A stretch of DNA of 64,000 nucleotides from Brevibacterium picturae (GTDB lineage Bacteria; Actinomycetota; Actinomycetes; Actinomycetales; Brevibacteriaceae): NCBI RefSeq assembly GCF_900105045.1, contig NZ_LT629739.1:620001-684000 (forward strand), read 5' to 3'. Shown here one piece after another: positions 1 through 9,936 of the stretch. The position numbers and the translations under genes were made by a program. The notes beneath the pieces are model-generated. The model searched no databases. It was not told the DNA's origin and saw nothing but the letters and a program-made list of their open reading frames with translations. Position 1 is the stretch's first letter, and each line of letters starts with the position of its first letter.

Positions 1-263
1 CCGTTGTACTGAGGAGCGCGGATCGAACCCTGACGGGCGTTGCCGGTTCCCTTCTGGCGGTAGGGCTTGCGACCGCCACCGCGTACTTCGGAGCGGGTCT
101 TTGTCTTGTGTGTACCCTGACGGGCTGCTGCCAACTGCGCGACAACAACCTGGTGAATCAACGGCACATTGGTCTGCACGCCAAAGATCTCGGCTGGCAG
201 GTCAACGGATCCTGTTTTCGCACCAGTGGCATCGACAACGTCGACTGTCTTGATATCAGTCAT
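1..263 (-). CDS. rplD: 50S ribosomal protein L4 (5' part, cut by window edge)
   Basis: Only the first 87 codons are present, because the gene runs off the left edge. The ATG at 263-261 opens [14 protein letters not shown], and the fragment later contains [19 protein letters not shown], the L4 loop that reaches into the peptide exit tunnel. L4 binds 23S rRNA early in 50S assembly and in some bacteria also regulates the S10 operon. It follows rplC by 5 nt in the conserved order rpsJ-rplC-rplD, so it belongs to the S10 operon. Identity is secure from sequence and synteny; the C-terminal half cannot be assessed. Confidence 0.95.
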   Translation of the reverse strand, partial: MTDIKTVDVVDATGAKTGSVDLPAEIFGVQTNVPLIHQVVVAQLAAARQGTHKTKTRSEVRGGGRKPYRQKGTGNARQGSIRAPQYN

Positions 264-268
264 TACGT

Positions 269-943
269 TCAGCCCTCCTTCGCGGCCGAGCGAACGAGAA
301 CGACCGCACCCTTGGGACCAGGTACGGCACCCTTGATGAGCAGGAAGTTGTTCTCGGTGTCCACGGCGTGGATCGTGAGGTTCTGGGTGGTGTGCTTGAC
401 GGCACCCATACGGCCAGCCATGCGCATACCTTTGAACACGCGACCCGGGGTCGCGGCTCCGCCGATCGAACCCGGCTTGCGGTGGTTGCGGTGCTGTCCG
501 TGGGAGGCGCCGACACCGGCGAAGCCGTGACGCTTCATGACACCGGCGGTTCCCTTACCCTTGGTCTTAGCGGTCACGTCGACCTTGATCCCGGTGTCGA
601 AGGTATCGACTCCGAGTTCCTGACCCAGTGCATAGTCAGCAGCGTCTGCTGTGCGCAACTCGACAAGGTGACGGCGTGGAGTCACGCCGGCCTTCTCGAA
701 GTGGCCTGCAGTGGGCTTGTTGACCTTGCGCGGATCGATCTCGCCGAACGCGATCTGCAGTGCGGGGTAACCATCGGTTTCCTCGTTGCGGATCTGAGTC
801 ACGACGTTGCTGCCGGCGGCCACTACGGTCACCGGTACGAGATTGTTCTGCTCATCCCAAACCTGGGTCATACCCAGCTTGGTACCCAGAAGGCCCTTGA
901 CCTTGCGGGTGGTAGGGAGAGCTGATGAACGATTGTTCGCCAT
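269..943 (-). CDS. rplC: 50S ribosomal protein L3
   Basis: The 224-residue protein starts [14 protein letters not shown] and is close to the usual 210-220 residues of actinobacterial L3. The family signature is clear in the middle of the protein: [22 protein letters not shown] followed by PGSIGG and [14 protein letters not shown], the extension that reaches the peptidyl transferase centre. L3 is a primary 23S rRNA binder that nucleates 50S assembly. It lies 11 nt after rpsJ and 5 nt before rplD, consistent with translation from one S10-operon mRNA. Nothing is unusual in length or motif content. Confidence 0.98.
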   Translation of the reverse strand: MANNRSSALPTTRKVKGLLGTKLGMTQVWDEQNNLVPVTVVAAGSNVVTQIRNEETDGYPALQIAFGEIDPRKVNKPTAGHFEKAGVTPRRHLVELRTADAADYALGQELGVDTFDTGIKVDVTAKTKGKGTAGVMKRHGFAGVGASHGQHRNHRKPGSIGGAATPGRVFKGMRMAGRMGAVKHTTQNLTIHAVDTENNFLLIKGAVPGPKGAVVLVRSAAKEG

Positions 944-954
944 GTTTGCCTCCC

Positions 955-1263
955 TTAGAGCTTGATCTCGATGTTGACGTCGTCAGCGAGGTCGAGACGC
1001 ATCAGCGAGTCGACTGCCTTCGGCGTCGGATCGACGATGTCGATCAGACGCTTGTGCGTGCGCATTTCGAAATGCTCACGGCTGTCTTTGTACTTGTGTG
1101 GCGAACGGATGACGCAGTACACGTTCTTCTCCGTTGGCAACGGCACGGGGCCCACAACAGTCGCACCTGCGCGAGTGACGGTGTCCACGATCTTGCGTGC
1201 AGCACTGTCAATCACAGCATGGTCGTACGACTTGAGCCGAATGCGGATTTTCTGTCCCGCCAT
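955..1263 (-). CDS. rpsJ: 30S ribosomal protein S10
   Basis: This 102-residue protein ([19 protein letters not shown] at the start, [10 protein letters not shown] at the end) is a full-length S10. Conserved segments include [38 protein letters not shown]10 sits in the 30S head and also acts as NusE in transcription antitermination with NusB and NusG. It is the first gene of the S10 operon here, with 519 bases of gene-free DNA upstream that should contain the promoter and leader. The next genes downstream are rplC and rplD. Confidence 0.98.
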   Translation of the reverse strand: MAGQKIRIRLKSYDHAVIDSAARKIVDTVTRAGATVVGPVPLPTEKNVYCVIRSPHKYKDSREHFEMRTHKRLIDIVDPTPKAVDSLMRLDLADDVNIEIKL

Positions 1264-1623
1264 GGCGTCGTCTCTTTCTTTAGTTGCTTCCGGCCATCAA
1301 CCAGCAGTCGATCGAAATCGTCTGTGGTCTGTGCCGGCTGACCATGACCGACCCCCGAGGTCGGGCGTGTCGGCAAATCCTGACGGAGAATTTTTCAATC
1401 CCCAGGGAGGGCCGACGGCGCTTCTACTCATTGGCTGCTCGGTCCGAACCCGCTGTAACGCAGATTCATCGATCCGATAGTGTTCCGGGCTGTTCGCGGT
1501 ATCTCTACCGCAGTGCAGGGGCCAACGCCCAAAACGCAACTTCACCATCTTGTCACATAGCACTTCATCCGCGCAATTCCAGGCATCTGTCCTGTGAGGC
1601 ATATCATGCTCGCACGCCGCTGA

Positions 1624-1663
1624 GAGTCAGGCGAGTCACGCGCGAGTCAGGCGAGTCACGCGC
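1624..1663. repeat. Perfect 20-bp tandem duplication
   Basis: Two identical 20-bp units lie head to tail at 1624-1643 and 1644-1663. Each begins GAGTCAGGCG and ends AGTCACGCGC. The repeat lies upstream of rpsJ and downstream of tuf. Such an exact two-copy array suggests a recent slippage or duplication event; no function is evident. Confidence 0.85.
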
Positions 1664-1688
1664 CGAGGCGGTTCTTCGTTGTGAATGC

Positions 1689-1721
1689 ACGTAACCCCGG
1701 TCCAATGGACCGGGGTTACGT
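1689..1721 (-). terminator. Hairpin terminator after tuf
   Basis: A perfect 15-bp GC-rich stem (core arm AACCCCGGTCC) closes a 3-nt loop, 62 bases past the tuf stop codon on the minus strand. No long U tract follows, which is common for actinobacterial terminators. The position marks the end of the rpsL-rpsG-fusA-tuf transcript. Confidence 0.75.
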
Positions 1722-1782
1722 ATCGATCGTTCAGAACCGAAGTCCCGGACTCAAGGCCGAAACCTCAATGATCGACGGTATA

Positions 1783-2976
1783 TCAGGCGGTGATCTTGGT
1801 GACTCGACCAGCGCCGACGGTGCGTCCACCCTCGCGGATTGCGAAGCGGAGGCCCTCTTCCATAGCGATCGGCTGGATCAGCTCGACCGTCATGTCGGTG
1901 TTGTCCCCGGGCATGACCATCTCGGTGCCCTCAGGCAGCTGGATGACGCCGGTGACGTCGGTCGTACGGAAGTAGAACTGAGGACGGTAGTTCGAGTAGA
2001 ACGGGTTGTGACGTCCACCCTCGTCCTTGCTCAGGATGTAGACCTGACCCTCGAAGTTCGTGTGAGGGGTGATCGAACCCGGCTTCACGATAACCTGTCC
2101 GCGCTCGACGTCCTCGCGCTTGGTTCCGCGCAGGAGCAGTCCGACGTTCTCGCCTGCACGTGCGTCAGGCAGAGTCTTGCGGAACATCTCGATTGCGGTG
2201 ACGGCCGTCTTGGACGACTTCTCCTTGATGCCCACGATCTCAATGTCATCGTTAGGCAGCAGGACGCCGCGCTCCACACGACCGGTGACGACGGTTCCAC
2301 GACCGGTGATCGTGAAGACGTCTTCCACAGGCATGAGGAATGGCTTGTCGATGTCACGCTCCGGCTCGGGAACATTGTCATCGACGGCTTCCATGAGGTC
2401 TCCGATGGCCTTGACCCACTTCTCGTCGCCTTCCAGCGCCTTGAGAGCGGACACAGGAATGACGGGAGCGTTGTCGCCGTCGAAGTCCTGGCTCGAGAGC
2501 AGATCGCGCACCTCGAAGTCGACGAGCTCGAGGAGCTCCTCGTCATCGACCATGTCGGACTTGTTCAGCGCGACAACGATGTAGGGCACGCCAACCTGAC
2601 GCGCGAGCAGAACGTGCTCACGGGTCTGCGGCATCGGACCGTCGGTAGCGGCGACCACGAGGATCGCGCCGTCCATCTGAGCAGCACCGGTGATCATGTT
2701 CTTGATGTAGTCGGCGTGACCAGGGGCATCGACGTGAGCGTAGTGACGCTTCTCGGTCTGGTACTCAACGTGCGAGACGTTGATGGTGATGCCGCGCTCC
2801 TTCTCCTCAGGTGCATTGTCCACCTGGTCGAAGGCGCGAGCCTCATTGAGATCTGGGTACTTTTCCGCCAGGACCTTTGTGATCGCTGCGGTCAAGGTGG
2901 TCTTTCCGTGGTCAACGTGGCCAATGGTGCCGATGTTGACGTGCGGCTTAGTCCTATCGAAACTAGCCTTTGCCAC
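1783..2976 (-). CDS. tuf: Elongation factor Tu
   Basis: The GTPase delivers aminoacyl-tRNA to the ribosome. I place the start at the GTG at 2976, giving 397 residues beginning (M)[16 protein letters not shown] perfect AGGAGG lies 7 nt upstream, whereas an in-frame ATG at 3000 would add residues absent from EF-Tu proteins. G1 motif GHVDHGKT is at about residues 19-26, the switch II motif reads DAPGH and the guanine-recognition motif is NKSD. The frame ends [11 protein letters not shown]. It is the last gene of the str operon, 115 nt after fusA, and is followed by a hairpin. Confidence 0.98.
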   Translation of the reverse strand: MAKASFDRTKPHVNIGTIGHVDHGKTTLTAAITKVLAEKYPDLNEARAFDQVDNAPEEKERGITINVSHVEYQTEKRHYAHVDAPGHADYIKNMITGAAQMDGAILVVAATDGPMPQTREHVLLARQVGVPYIVVALNKSDMVDDEELLELVDFEVRDLLSSQDFDGDNAPVIPVSALKALEGDEKWVKAIGDLMEAVDDNVPEPERDIDKPFLMPVEDVFTITGRGTVVTGRVERGVLLPNDDIEIVGIKEKSSKTAVTAIEMFRKTLPDARAGENVGLLLRGTKREDVERGQVIVKPGSITPHTNFEGQVYILSKDEGGRHNPFYSNYRPQFYFRTTDVTGVIQLPEGTEMVMPGDNTDMTVELIQPIAMEEGLRFAIREGGRTVGAGRVTKITA

Positions 2977-3091
2977 TGGGTTCCTCCTCGTGGTTGGCAA
3001 AAGATATGCGGTTCATATCTTAGACCTTTGTTGGTTATCTTTCATTCCGGTGAACATGTTCTTGCTCACCAGGGCGACCGGGGACCGGAGA

Positions 3092-5197
3092 TTACTCTCC
3101 GCCACGCATCTTCTGGACGATCTCTTCGGCAACAGCCTTCGGGACCTCCGCATAGCTGGAGAAAGTCATCGTGTACACCGCACGGCCCTGGGTCTTCGAC
3201 CGCAGATCACCGATGTAACCGAACATCTCCGACAACGGGACCACAGCCTTGACGACCTTCACACCGGAAGCATCGTCCATGGACTGGATCTGGCCACGCC
3301 TGGAATTCAGGTCGCCGATGACGTCACCCATGTATTCCTCAGGGGTGCGCACCTCGACGTCCATGACCGGTTCCAGCAGAACCGGCTTCGCCTTCTGGAC
3401 GGCCTCCTTGAAGACCATCGAGCCGGCGATCTTGAATGCCATCTCCGAGGAGTCGACATCATGGTAGGCACCATCGACCAGTGTGGCCTTGACGCCGACC
3501 ATCGGGTATCCAGCGAGGACACCGAGCTGCATGGCGTCCTGGATACCGGCATCGACGCTCGGAATGTATTCGCGTGGCACACGGCCACCCGTGATCGCAT
3601 TCTCGAACTCGTAAATGTTATCGCCTTCGACCTCGAGAGGCTCGAAGGTGACCTGGACCTTCGCGAACTGTCCCGATCCACCCGTTTGCTTCTTGTGGGT
3701 GTAATCGAACTTCTCAACAGTGCGACGGATGGTCTCACGGTAGGCGACCTGCGGCTTGCCGACGTTCGCCTCGACCTTGAACTCACGACGCATGCGGTCG
3801 ACGAGGATGTCGAGGTGAAGCTCGCCCATTCCGCGGATGACGGTCTGACCGGTCTCCGCGTCGAGTTCGACCCGGTAAGTCGGGTCTTCCCTGACGAACT
3901 TCTGGATGGCCGACGACAGCTTCTCCTGGTCACTCTTGGTCTTGGGCTCGATGGCCACAGAGATCACGGGTTCAGGGAAGGTCATCGACTCGAGAGCGAT
4001 CGGAGCGCTCGGGTCGCACAGCGTGTCACCGGTGGTTGTCTCTTTGAGACCGATGAACGCGTAGATGTGGCCGGCGATGGCCTCTTCGACGGGGTTCTCT
4101 TTGTTGGAGTGCATCTGGAAGAGTTTGCCGACACGCTCTTTCTTGCCGCTCGTCGAGTTGAGAACCTGCTCGCCCGACTTCACCTGTCCGGAGTACACGC
4201 GAACGTATGTCAGCGTGCCGAAGAAGGCGTGAGTAGCCACCTTGAACGCGAGAGCCGAGAAGGGCTCCTTGACCGAGGGCTTGCGGATCAGCTTGTCGTC
4301 CTCGTCACGAGGGTTCTCTCCGACCATGGGAGGGACCTCGAGAGGCGAAGGCAGGTAGTCGATCACGGCATTGAGCATGGGCTGGACGCCCTTGTTCTTG
4401 TAAGCCGAACCGCACATGACCGGGAACGCCGTGGAGTTGACGACGAGAGAGCGGATTCCGCCCTTGATCTCGTCGATCGAGAGCTCTTCGCCCTCAAGGT
4501 ACTTCTCCATGAGTTCATCGGTGGCGTCAGCAACATCCTCGACGAGCTGAGCACGGTATTCCACGGCCTTGCTCTGGAGATCCTCAGGGATCTCGATCTC
4601 GGTCATGTCCTGACCCTTCTTGGACTCATCGGGCCAGATGTAGGCCTTCATCTCAAGAAGATCGACGATGCCGGCGAAGTCGGACTCGGAACCGATCGGC
4701 AGCTGGATGACCAGCGGCTTGGCACCAAGGCGTTCGCGGATGGTGTCGACGGTGAAGTAGAAGTCAGCGCCGAGTTTGTCCATCTTGTTGACGAAGCACA
4801 CGCGCGGCACGTCGTACTTGTCGGCCTGACGCCAGACGGTCTCGGACTGCGGTTCAACGCCTTCCTTGCCATCGAAGACGGCAACGGCGCCGTCGAGGAC
4901 GCGCAGGGAGCGCTCAACCTCGACGGTGAAGTCGACGTGGCCCGGGGTGTCGATGATGTTGATCTGGTTGTCGTGCCAGTAGCAGGTGGTGGCAGCCGAC
5001 GTAATCGTGATGCCGCGTTCCTGCTCCTGATCCATCCAGTCCATCGTCGAGGCACCGTCGTGGGTCTCGCCGATCTTGTAGTTCACACCGGTGTAGTAAA
5101 GGATGCGTTCGGTTGTGGTGGTCTTACCGGCATCGATGTGGGCCATGATGCCGATGTTGCGGACCTTGTTCAGGTCGGTGAGCACGTCAAGTGCCAC
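3092..5197 (-). CDS. fusA: Elongation factor G
   Basis: This 701-residue translocase matches the normal EF-G length. It starts [20 protein letters not shown], has the P loop AHIDAGKT at residues 19-26, the effector region [15 protein letters not shown] and NKMDK. The C-terminal part carries [22 protein letters not shown], typical of domain V. EF-G moves tRNA and mRNA through the ribosome after peptide bond formation and, with RRF, splits ribosomes for recycling. It lies between rpsG and tuf on the str operon, with a 12-bp hairpin in the 97-nt gap upstream. Confidence 0.98.
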   Translation of the reverse strand: MALDVLTDLNKVRNIGIMAHIDAGKTTTTERILYYTGVNYKIGETHDGASTMDWMDQEQERGITITSAATTCYWHDNQINIIDTPGHVDFTVEVERSLRVLDGAVAVFDGKEGVEPQSETVWRQADKYDVPRVCFVNKMDKLGADFYFTVDTIRERLGAKPLVIQLPIGSESDFAGIVDLLEMKAYIWPDESKKGQDMTEIEIPEDLQSKAVEYRAQLVEDVADATDELMEKYLEGEELSIDEIKGGIRSLVVNSTAFPVMCGSAYKNKGVQPMLNAVIDYLPSPLEVPPMVGENPRDEDDKLIRKPSVKEPFSALAFKVATHAFFGTLTYVRVYSGQVKSGEQVLNSTSGKKERVGKLFQMHSNKENPVEEAIAGHIYAFIGLKETTTGDTLCDPSAPIALESMTFPEPVISVAIEPKTKSDQEKLSSAIQKFVREDPTYRVELDAETGQTVIRGMGELHLDILVDRMRREFKVEANVGKPQVAYRETIRRTVEKFDYTHKKQTGGSGQFAKVQVTFEPLEVEGDNIYEFENAITGGRVPREYIPSVDAGIQDAMQLGVLAGYPMVGVKATLVDGAYHDVDSSEMAFKIAGSMVFKEAVQKAKPVLLEPVMDVEVRTPEEYMGDVIGDLNSRRGQIQSMDDASGVKVVKAVVPLSEMFGYIGDLRSKTQGRAVYTMTFSSYAEVPKAVAEEIVQKMRGGE

Positions 5198-5240
5198 GGT
5201 GTCTCTCTCTCACTCGATGATGTGATCGACTCCCCCGCTG

Positions 5241-5278
5241 CCCGGTCGGCAGACTCCGAGTGGTGCCTGCCGACCGGG
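5241..5278 (-). other. Inverted repeat in the rpsG-fusA gap
   Basis: Perfect 12-bp arms (CCCGGTCGGCAG and its complement) surround a 14-nt loop inside the 97-nt space between rpsG and fusA on the minus strand. There is no U tract. It could be a partial terminator, an RNA processing or stabilising element, or an S7-type control structure. The sequence alone does not decide between these. Confidence 0.5.
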
Positions 5279-5294
5279 TTCCTGGGAGGAATGA

Positions 5295-5765
5295 TTACCA
5301 GCGGTAGTGGGCGAAGGCCTTATTGGACTCGGCCATCTTGTGGGTGTCTTCGCGACGCTTCACAGCAGCTCCGAGGCCGTTGCCTGCGTCGAGAATCTCA
5401 TTCATGAGGCGTTCGGTCATCGTCTTCTCACGACGCTGGCGGGAGTAACCCACGAGCCAGCGCAGTGCCAGTGTCGTCGAGCGAACCGGACGAACATCAA
5501 CCGGCACCTGGTAGGTTGCGCCACCGACACGGCGAGAGCGAACCTCGAGGGACGGACGGATGTTGTCGAGAGCCTTCTTCAGGTTGACGACCGGGTCGTT
5601 GCCGTTCTTCTCACGGGTACCTTCGAGAGCACCGTAGACGATGCGCTCAGCCGTCGAACGCTTTCCGTCGAGCAGGATCTTGTTGATCAGCTGCGTGACG
5701 ATCGGCGAACTGAAGACCGGGTCAACGACGATCGGTCGCTTGGGTGCAGGACCTTTACGTGGCAT
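5295..5765 (-). CDS. rpsG: 30S ribosomal protein S7
   Basis: This 156-residue protein begins [20 protein letters not shown] and contains the conserved region [26 protein letters not shown]. It ends [13 protein letters not shown], the typical S7 C-terminus. S7 nucleates assembly of the 30S head by binding the 3' domain of 16S rRNA and contacts E-site tRNA. Its ATG overlaps the TAA stop of rpsL by one base (TAATG), so the two are probably translationally coupled. It is the second gene of the str operon. Confidence 0.98.
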   Translation of the reverse strand: MPRKGPAPKRPIVVDPVFSSPIVTQLINKILLDGKRSTAERIVYGALEGTREKNGNDPVVNLKKALDNIRPSLEVRSRRVGGATYQVPVDVRPVRSTTLALRWLVGYSRQRREKTMTERLMNEILDAGNGLGAAVKRREDTHKMAESNKAFAHYRW

Positions 5766-6139
5766 TACTTCTTCTCCCTCTTCGCACCGTACTTGCTGCG
5801 TGCCTGCTGACGGCCTTTGACACCCTGGGTGTCAAGCGAACCGCGAACGATTCGGTAGCGCACACCTGGCAGGTCCTTGACACGACCGCCGCGCACGAGC
5901 ACGATCGAGTGCTCCTGCAGGTTGTGTCCTTCACCTGGAATGTAGGCAGTCACTTCGATCTGGCTCGAAAGCTTGACACGAGCAACCTTGCGAAGAGCCG
6001 AGTTCGGCTTCTTGGGTGTAGTGGTGTACACACGCGTGCACACTCCACGACGCTGCGGGCTGCCCTTCAGGGCAGGAGCGTCGGATCCTGCGGAATTGAC
6101 ATGTCGTCCCTTACGGACGAGCTGCTGGATTGTCGGCAC
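5765..6139 (-). CDS. rpsL: 30S ribosomal protein S12
   Basis: This 124-residue protein starts at a GTG (6139) with GGAGAA about 8 nt upstream. The decoding-centre sequences [13 protein letters not shown] and [14 protein letters not shown] are intact. Lys43 and Lys88, the residues whose replacement commonly gives streptomycin resistance, are wild type here, so a streptomycin-sensitive ribosome is predicted at this locus. It is the promoter-proximal gene of rpsL-rpsG-fusA-tuf and is divergent from furA across a 477-bp gap. Confidence 0.98.
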   Translation of the reverse strand: MPTIQQLVRKGRHVNSAGSDAPALKGSPQRRGVCTRVYTTTPKKPNSALRKVARVKLSSQIEVTAYIPGEGHNLQEHSIVLVRGGRVKDLPGVRYRIVRGSLDTQGVKGRQQARSKYGAKREKK

Positions 6140-6616
6140 TAAGCGTTCTCCATTTGCTTCTCGATAGACCTAATTCCCAACGTTGGCCATGACGTCAGCC
6201 ATGTCTGTGAACCGTGGGACATATCCGACTGAACACCGGGTGAAGCTTCACGCCCGATGCCAGTATCCGCGCGACGCAGTGAACCCTGCACTCGGGTGTG
6301 TCGCGAAGACACACAACCTCGGCAGAATGACACGTCGGCGGCCTGCATCTGACGAATTCTCACAATGGTCCGGATCTCACAAAACATCCGGCATGGTCAT
6401 TCGCCGACACAGATAACACAATCAGTCGCGTCCTAGAATATCGTGGTCGTGTGCATCTGGTCAAAATCCGCGACTGTGCGCTGCGCGACACGCGTGCCAC
6501 TCCCCCTGCGCAGGCAATCTCCGCGGACCGAAGCATGAGGCCGATGACGGTCAAGGCTCGTGCACGCACCCACTCCCTTCCTTGACCCATTCAAGAAAAG
6601 GCGGCAAGCTATAGCC
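6140..6616. other. Divergent control region between rpsL and furA
   Basis: This 477-bp stretch has no convincing gene. It should contain the str-operon promoter on the minus strand and the furA promoter on the plus strand. A furA promoter candidate is listed at 6582-6610. A further -10-like hexamer TAGAAT lies at 6434-6439 on the plus strand, without a good -35. I could not identify a defensible str-operon promoter by eye. Confidence 0.55.
6582..6610 (+). promoter_or_regulatory. Candidate leaderless promoter of furA-katG
   Basis: TTGACC at 6582-6587 is followed after 17 bp by CAAGCT at 6605-6610, and the furA GTG begins 6 nt later at 6617. The -10 is weak but the spacing and the near-consensus -35 fit. 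This arrangement predicts an mRNA that starts at or next to the start codon. FurA proteins usually repress their own promoter; no operator was identified. Confidence 0.5.
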
Positions 6617-7093
6617 GTGGCTGAGAACAAGCATGGACACGAATCGGATCCGACCGCAGCATTGCGGAACAGCTCCCTTCGCGTGACGAAGCAGAGGGTC
6701 GCGGTACTCGAGGCCGTGTGCGATCACCAGCACGCAGACACAGAGACCGTCATCCACGCTGTCCGAGAGCACCTCCCCGAGGTGTCGCATCAGGCGGTGT
6801 ACGACTCTCTGCACACGCTCACCGAGGTCGGTCTCGTGCGGCGCATCCAGCCGTCCGGGTCCGTCGCCCGCTATGAAAGGCGCATCGGGGACAATCATCA
6901 CCACCTCGTCTGCCGGTCATGCAGTCTCATCGTCGATATCGATTGCACGGTCGGACAGGCCCCCTGTCTGACCCCTTCGCACGACGCGGGATTCGTCATC
7001 GAGCAGGCCGAGGTGACCTTCTGGGGCCTGTGTCCCGATTGCGCCGCGTCCACATCGTCGTCGCGACACCCCGAACCCGCCTCGGCGGTCTGA
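6617..7093 (+). CDS. furA: Ferric-uptake-family regulator FurA
   Basis: I chose the GTG at 6617 (158 residues, (M)AENKHGHESDPTAAL) over an upstream ATG at 6560, because it fits the usual FurA length and lies at the end of a promoter-like element. The N-terminal winged helix contains LRVTKQRVAVLEAVCDH and VSHQAVYDSLHTLTEVGLVRR. The dimerisation and metal-binding part shows NHHHLVCRSC and a C-terminal CPDC pair, matching the structural zinc ligands of the family. FurA is a redox- and metal-sensing repressor that in actinobacteria typically controls katG, the next gene 78 bp downstream. The C-terminal tail is Ser/Pro-rich. Confidence 0.93.
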   Translation: MAENKHGHESDPTAALRNSSLRVTKQRVAVLEAVCDHQHADTETVIHAVREHLPEVSHQAVYDSLHTLTEVGLVRRIQPSGSVARYERRIGDNHHHLVCRSCSLIVDIDCTVGQAPCLTPSHDAGFVIEQAEVTFWGLCPDCAASTSSSRHPEPASAV

Positions 7094-7171
7094 GCCGATC
7101 CATCCCTTCGACAAGGCCACCACCTTGTCTTCAACCGAGCCCTGACTGGACTCGACTGTGAAAGGAACACA

Positions 7172-9379
7172 ATGAACGAAAGCCCCACGGGCGGCTGCCC
7201 AGTCGCCCACACCACCTCGGCAGCGGCGCCCGCGCCCGAGACCGAAGCGTTGGCCCGCCCCAGCCAGGGTGATGCCAACTCCCATTGGTGGCCGAATCGC
7301 CTGAACCTGAAGATCCTGGCCAAGAACCAGCCGGCACGGGATCCCATGGACGAGGGATTCGACTACGACGCCGAGTTCGCCAGCCTCGACTACTATGCGC
7401 TCAAGGCCGACATCGAAGAGCTGCAGAAGACGAACGCCGACTGGTGGTCGGCCGACTTCGGACACTACGGTCCGTTCATGATCCGTATGGCCTGGCACTC
7501 GGCAGGAACCTACCGTGTTCAGGACGGACGCGGCGGCGGTGGCGAGGGACAGCAGCGGTTCGCCCCGTTGAACTCCTGGCCCGACAACGTCGGCCTCGAC
7601 AAGGCTCGTCGGCTGCTCTGGCCAGTCAAGAAGAAGTACGGCAAGAAGATCTCCTGGGCCGACCTGTTCATCCTCGCCGGCAACGTGGGATTGGAGTCCA
7701 TGGGCTTCGAGACCTTCGGCTACGCAGGTGGCCGCAAGGACGTGTGGGAACCCGACAACGACGTCTACTGGGGTTCGGAGACCGAATGGCTGGGCACCGA
7801 CAAGCGCTATGTGGGTAACCGCGAACTGCAGAAGCCGCTGGCCGCGACGACCATGGGCCTCATCTACGTCAACCCCGAGGGCCCGGAGGGCAAGCCCGAT
7901 CCGCTGGCAGCGGCGATCGACATCCGCGAAACCTTCGCCCGGATGGCAATGAACGACGAGGAGACCGTCGCGCTCATCGCCGGCGGACACACCTTCGGCA
8001 AGACCCACGGTGCCGGCCCAGAGTCCCACAAGGGCGGCGACCCGGAAGCTGCCCCGATCGAAGAGCAGGGACTGGGCTGGAAGTCCGATTTCGGCACGGG
8101 TCAGGGCAACGACACCGTCGGCAGCGGCATCGAGGTCACCTGGACCTACCACCCGACCCGCTGGGACAACGAGTTCTTCCACATCCTCTTCGCCTACGAG
8201 TGGGAGGTCTTCGAAAACGACGGCGGGCACCTGCAGTGGCGCCCGATCGACGGCGGTGGAGACGACATGGTCCCCATGGCACAGGGTGACGGTCGCCGCG
8301 AGCCCCGTATGCTCACGACCGACCTGTCCCTGCGTTTCGATCCCATCTACGGCGAGATCTCGCGGCGCTTCAAGGATGATCAGAAGGCCTTCGAAGACGC
8401 CTTCGCCCGTGCCTGGTTCAAGCTCACCCACCGTGACATGGGCCCGGCCACCCGCTATCTCGGACCCGAGGTTCCCACCGAAGAGCTGATCTGGCAGGAC
8501 CCGGTCCCAGAAGGCACCCCTCTTGATGAGGCCGGCCTCGAGGCCGTCAAGGCCGCCGTACGCGAGTCGGGCCTGACCGTCTCCCAGCTGGTGTCCACCA
8601 CTTGGGCTGCAGCGTCCACGCACCGCCGCTCGGACTTCCGCGGCGGCGTCAACGGCGGACGTCTGCGCCTCGAACCTCAGAAGAGCTGGGAGGTCAACGA
8701 ACCCGCGAAACTGGCCGAGGTCATCACCGTCCTCGAGGGCATTGCCGCCGACACCGGCGCCTCCTTCGCCGATGTTCTGGCAATCGCCGGAGCCGTCGGC
8801 ATCGAGACCGCAGCACAGGCAGCCGGACATGATGTCAGCGTCCCGGTGACCACGGGCCGCGGAGACGCAACCCAGGAGCAGACCGATGTCAACTCGTTCT
8901 CCTTCCTGGAGCCGACTCATGACGGATTCCGCAACTACCTGACAGAGAGCCTTCCGCTGTCGGCCGAGCACCTTCTCCTGGACAGGGCCAGCCTCCTGGG
9001 CCTGACCCCGTCGGAGCTGACCGTGCTCATCGGCGGACTGCGCGTCCTCGGCGCCAACTATGAAGACTCCGACCTGGGCGTCTTCACCGATCGCCCGGGC
9101 GAACTGACGAACGACTTCTTCGTCAATCTGCTCGAACTCGGCAATGTCTGGAAGCCGGTCGGCCCGTCCGAGACCGCCAACGTCTACGAGTGCTTCTCCC
9201 CCAACGGAGAGAAGCTGTGGACCGGCAGTCGCATCGACCTCCTCTTCGGCGCCAACTCAGAGCTGCGCGCCATCGCCGAGGTGTACGCCTCCGATGACGC
9301 CAAGGAGAAGTTCGTCAACGACTTCGTCAAGGCCTGGAGCAAGCTCGTCGAAGCCGATCGTTTCGATCTGCACCGTTGA
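7172..9379 (+). CDS. katG: Catalase-peroxidase
   Basis: This 735-residue bifunctional haem enzyme removes H2O2 by catalase and peroxidase reactions. The distal triad is Arg105, Trp108 and His109 ([10 protein letters not shown]). The proximal haem ligand is His273 in [11 protein letters not shown]. The residues forming the Met-Tyr-Trp adduct needed for catalase activity are present: Trp108, Tyr232 ([10 protein letters not shown]) and Met258 ([10 protein letters not shown]). Length and two-domain layout are normal. The start is supported by AAAGGAA ahead of the ATG. It follows furA by 78 bp and is probably FurA-controlled. In mycobacteria this enzyme activates isoniazid; no such role is implied here. 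Confidence 0.98.
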   Translation: MNESPTGGCPVAHTTSAAAPAPETEALARPSQGDANSHWWPNRLNLKILAKNQPARDPMDEGFDYDAEFASLDYYALKADIEELQKTNADWWSADFGHYGPFMIRMAWHSAGTYRVQDGRGGGGEGQQRFAPLNSWPDNVGLDKARRLLWPVKKKYGKKISWADLFILAGNVGLESMGFETFGYAGGRKDVWEPDNDVYWGSETEWLGTDKRYVGNRELQKPLAATTMGLIYVNPEGPEGKPDPLAAAIDIRETFARMAMNDEETVALIAGGHTFGKTHGAGPESHKGGDPEAAPIEEQGLGWKSDFGTGQGNDTVGSGIEVTWTYHPTRWDNEFFHILFAYEWEVFENDGGHLQWRPIDGGGDDMVPMAQGDGRREPRMLTTDLSLRFDPIYGEISRRFKDDQKAFEDAFARAWFKLTHRDMGPATRYLGPEVPTEELIWQDPVPEGTPLDEAGLEAVKAAVRESGLTVSQLVSTTWAAASTHRRSDFRGGVNGGRLRLEPQKSWEVNEPAKLAEVITVLEGIAADTGASFADVLAIAGAVGIETAAQAAGHDVSVPVTTGRGDATQEQTDVNSFSFLEPTHDGFRNYLTESLPLSAEHLLLDRASLLGLTPSELTVLIGGLRVLGANYEDSDLGVFTDRPGELTNDFFVNLLELGNVWKPVGPSETANVYECFSPNGEKLWTGSRIDLLFGANSELRAIAEVYASDDAKEKFVNDFVKAWSKLVEADRFDLHR

Positions 9380-9512
9380 GTCAGATCGACTGTCGCCGAG
9401 GCGGACAGCTGTTCACCCTCAGAACTGCAGACTGATTCGGAGACCAGCAGCGCACCTGAGGGACACTCCGGACAGTGAATCAGCTCCCGCGTAGATGACC
9501 ATAGACTCCAGA

Positions 9513-9550
9513 CGAAGATGCCCCCACCAGACTCGGTGGGGGCATCTTCG
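9513..9550. terminator. Strong terminator after katG
   Basis: A perfect 16-bp stem (arm core GATGCCCCCACC) closes a 6-nt loop, with TTT following on the plus strand. It lies 134 bases past the katG stop and is symmetric enough to act in both directions. It also truncates the neighbouring glycosyltransferase remnant. Confidence 0.9.
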
Positions 9551-9577
9551 TTTCTGTATGCATCGCCCGACTTGAGT

Positions 9578-9817
9578 GGACTCAGCCAGCGTCGCACCGA
9601 TCGCCGGAGTCGAATCGGTGCTCGCAGTGTCGGCGATGATGATCGTGACCTCGGTGGACCGCGCCGTGCCCGCAGCGAGCAGCTTCTCGATGGATGCAGC
9701 GAGGCCTGACTCCTCGTTGTACACCGGAACGACGAGGTCGACGGTCGTGACCGGGCGGGTGCGGGTGATGGCCGGTTCTGCCTGGGACTCCTGCCAGGCG
9801 ATGCTGTGCTGTCTCAT
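9578..9817 (-). pseudogene. Remnant of a family 2 glycosyltransferase gene (N-terminal piece)
   Basis: From an ATG at 9817 the minus-strand frame encodes about 80 residues. These include TTVDLVVPVYNEESGLAASI and TIIIADTASTDSTPAIGATL, the nucleotide-binding start of a GT-A fold glycosyltransferase (the PVYNEE motif, then a diverged form of the usual D-N-x-S-x-D-x-T motif). The similarity stops near 9578, and the frame then runs into unrelated codons and the katG terminator hairpin. A working enzyme needs roughly 200 or more residues including a DxD motif, so this is interpreted as a decayed gene fragment. It could still be expressed as a short peptide, but I see no ribosome binding site. Confidence 0.7.
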
Positions 9818-9923
9818 GCAGACAACAGTTCCGCTCCGGCTTATGCCCACCATTGGTCGAATCTGTGGCCAGCCTGTGGGATTTGTCGGTTCCTTCTCTC
9901 GCCTGCACAAGTGTGTCCCCCGC

Positions 9924-9929
9924 TACACT
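9924..9929 (+). promoter_or_regulatory. -10 element of a leaderless promoter
   Basis: TACACT at 9924-9929 lies 7 nt before the ATG at 9937 of the DUF1707 gene, and no Shine-Dalgarno sequence is present. Transcription would begin at the start codon. No good -35 is visible. Confidence 0.6.
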
Positions 9930-9936
9930 GGTCACC

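Larger units (their letters stand above)
1264..1782. other. Gene-free region between tuf and rpsJ (S10 leader region)
   Basis: No convincing coding frame is present; short open frames here lack recognisable protein sequence. The stretch must hold the S10 operon promoter and leader on the minus strand, but I could not identify a -35/-10 pair I would defend. It contains a perfect 20-bp tandem duplication (1624-1663) and a strong hairpin after tuf (1689-1721), both listed separately. An untranslated leader of several hundred bases upstream of rpsJ would leave room for L4-type feedback control, but that is inference. Confidence 0.6.

Noticed and set aside
1297..1602. A 101-codon frame upstream of rpsJ
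   Set aside because: No family resemblance and no ribosome binding site; it lies in the probable S10 leader.
2977..3000. Upstream ATG start for tuf adding eight residues
   Set aside because: AGGAGG lies correctly before the GTG at 2976, and EF-Tu proteins begin with the sequence that follows that codon.
6917..8971. A 684-codon open frame on the minus strand antisense to katG
   Set aside because: It is a complementary shadow of katG without recognisable protein sequence or a ribosome binding site.
9818..9910. Extension of the glycosyltransferase fragment upstream of 9817
   Set aside because: The added residues do not fit a GT2 N-terminus, and the ATG at 9817 directly precedes the recognisable sequence.
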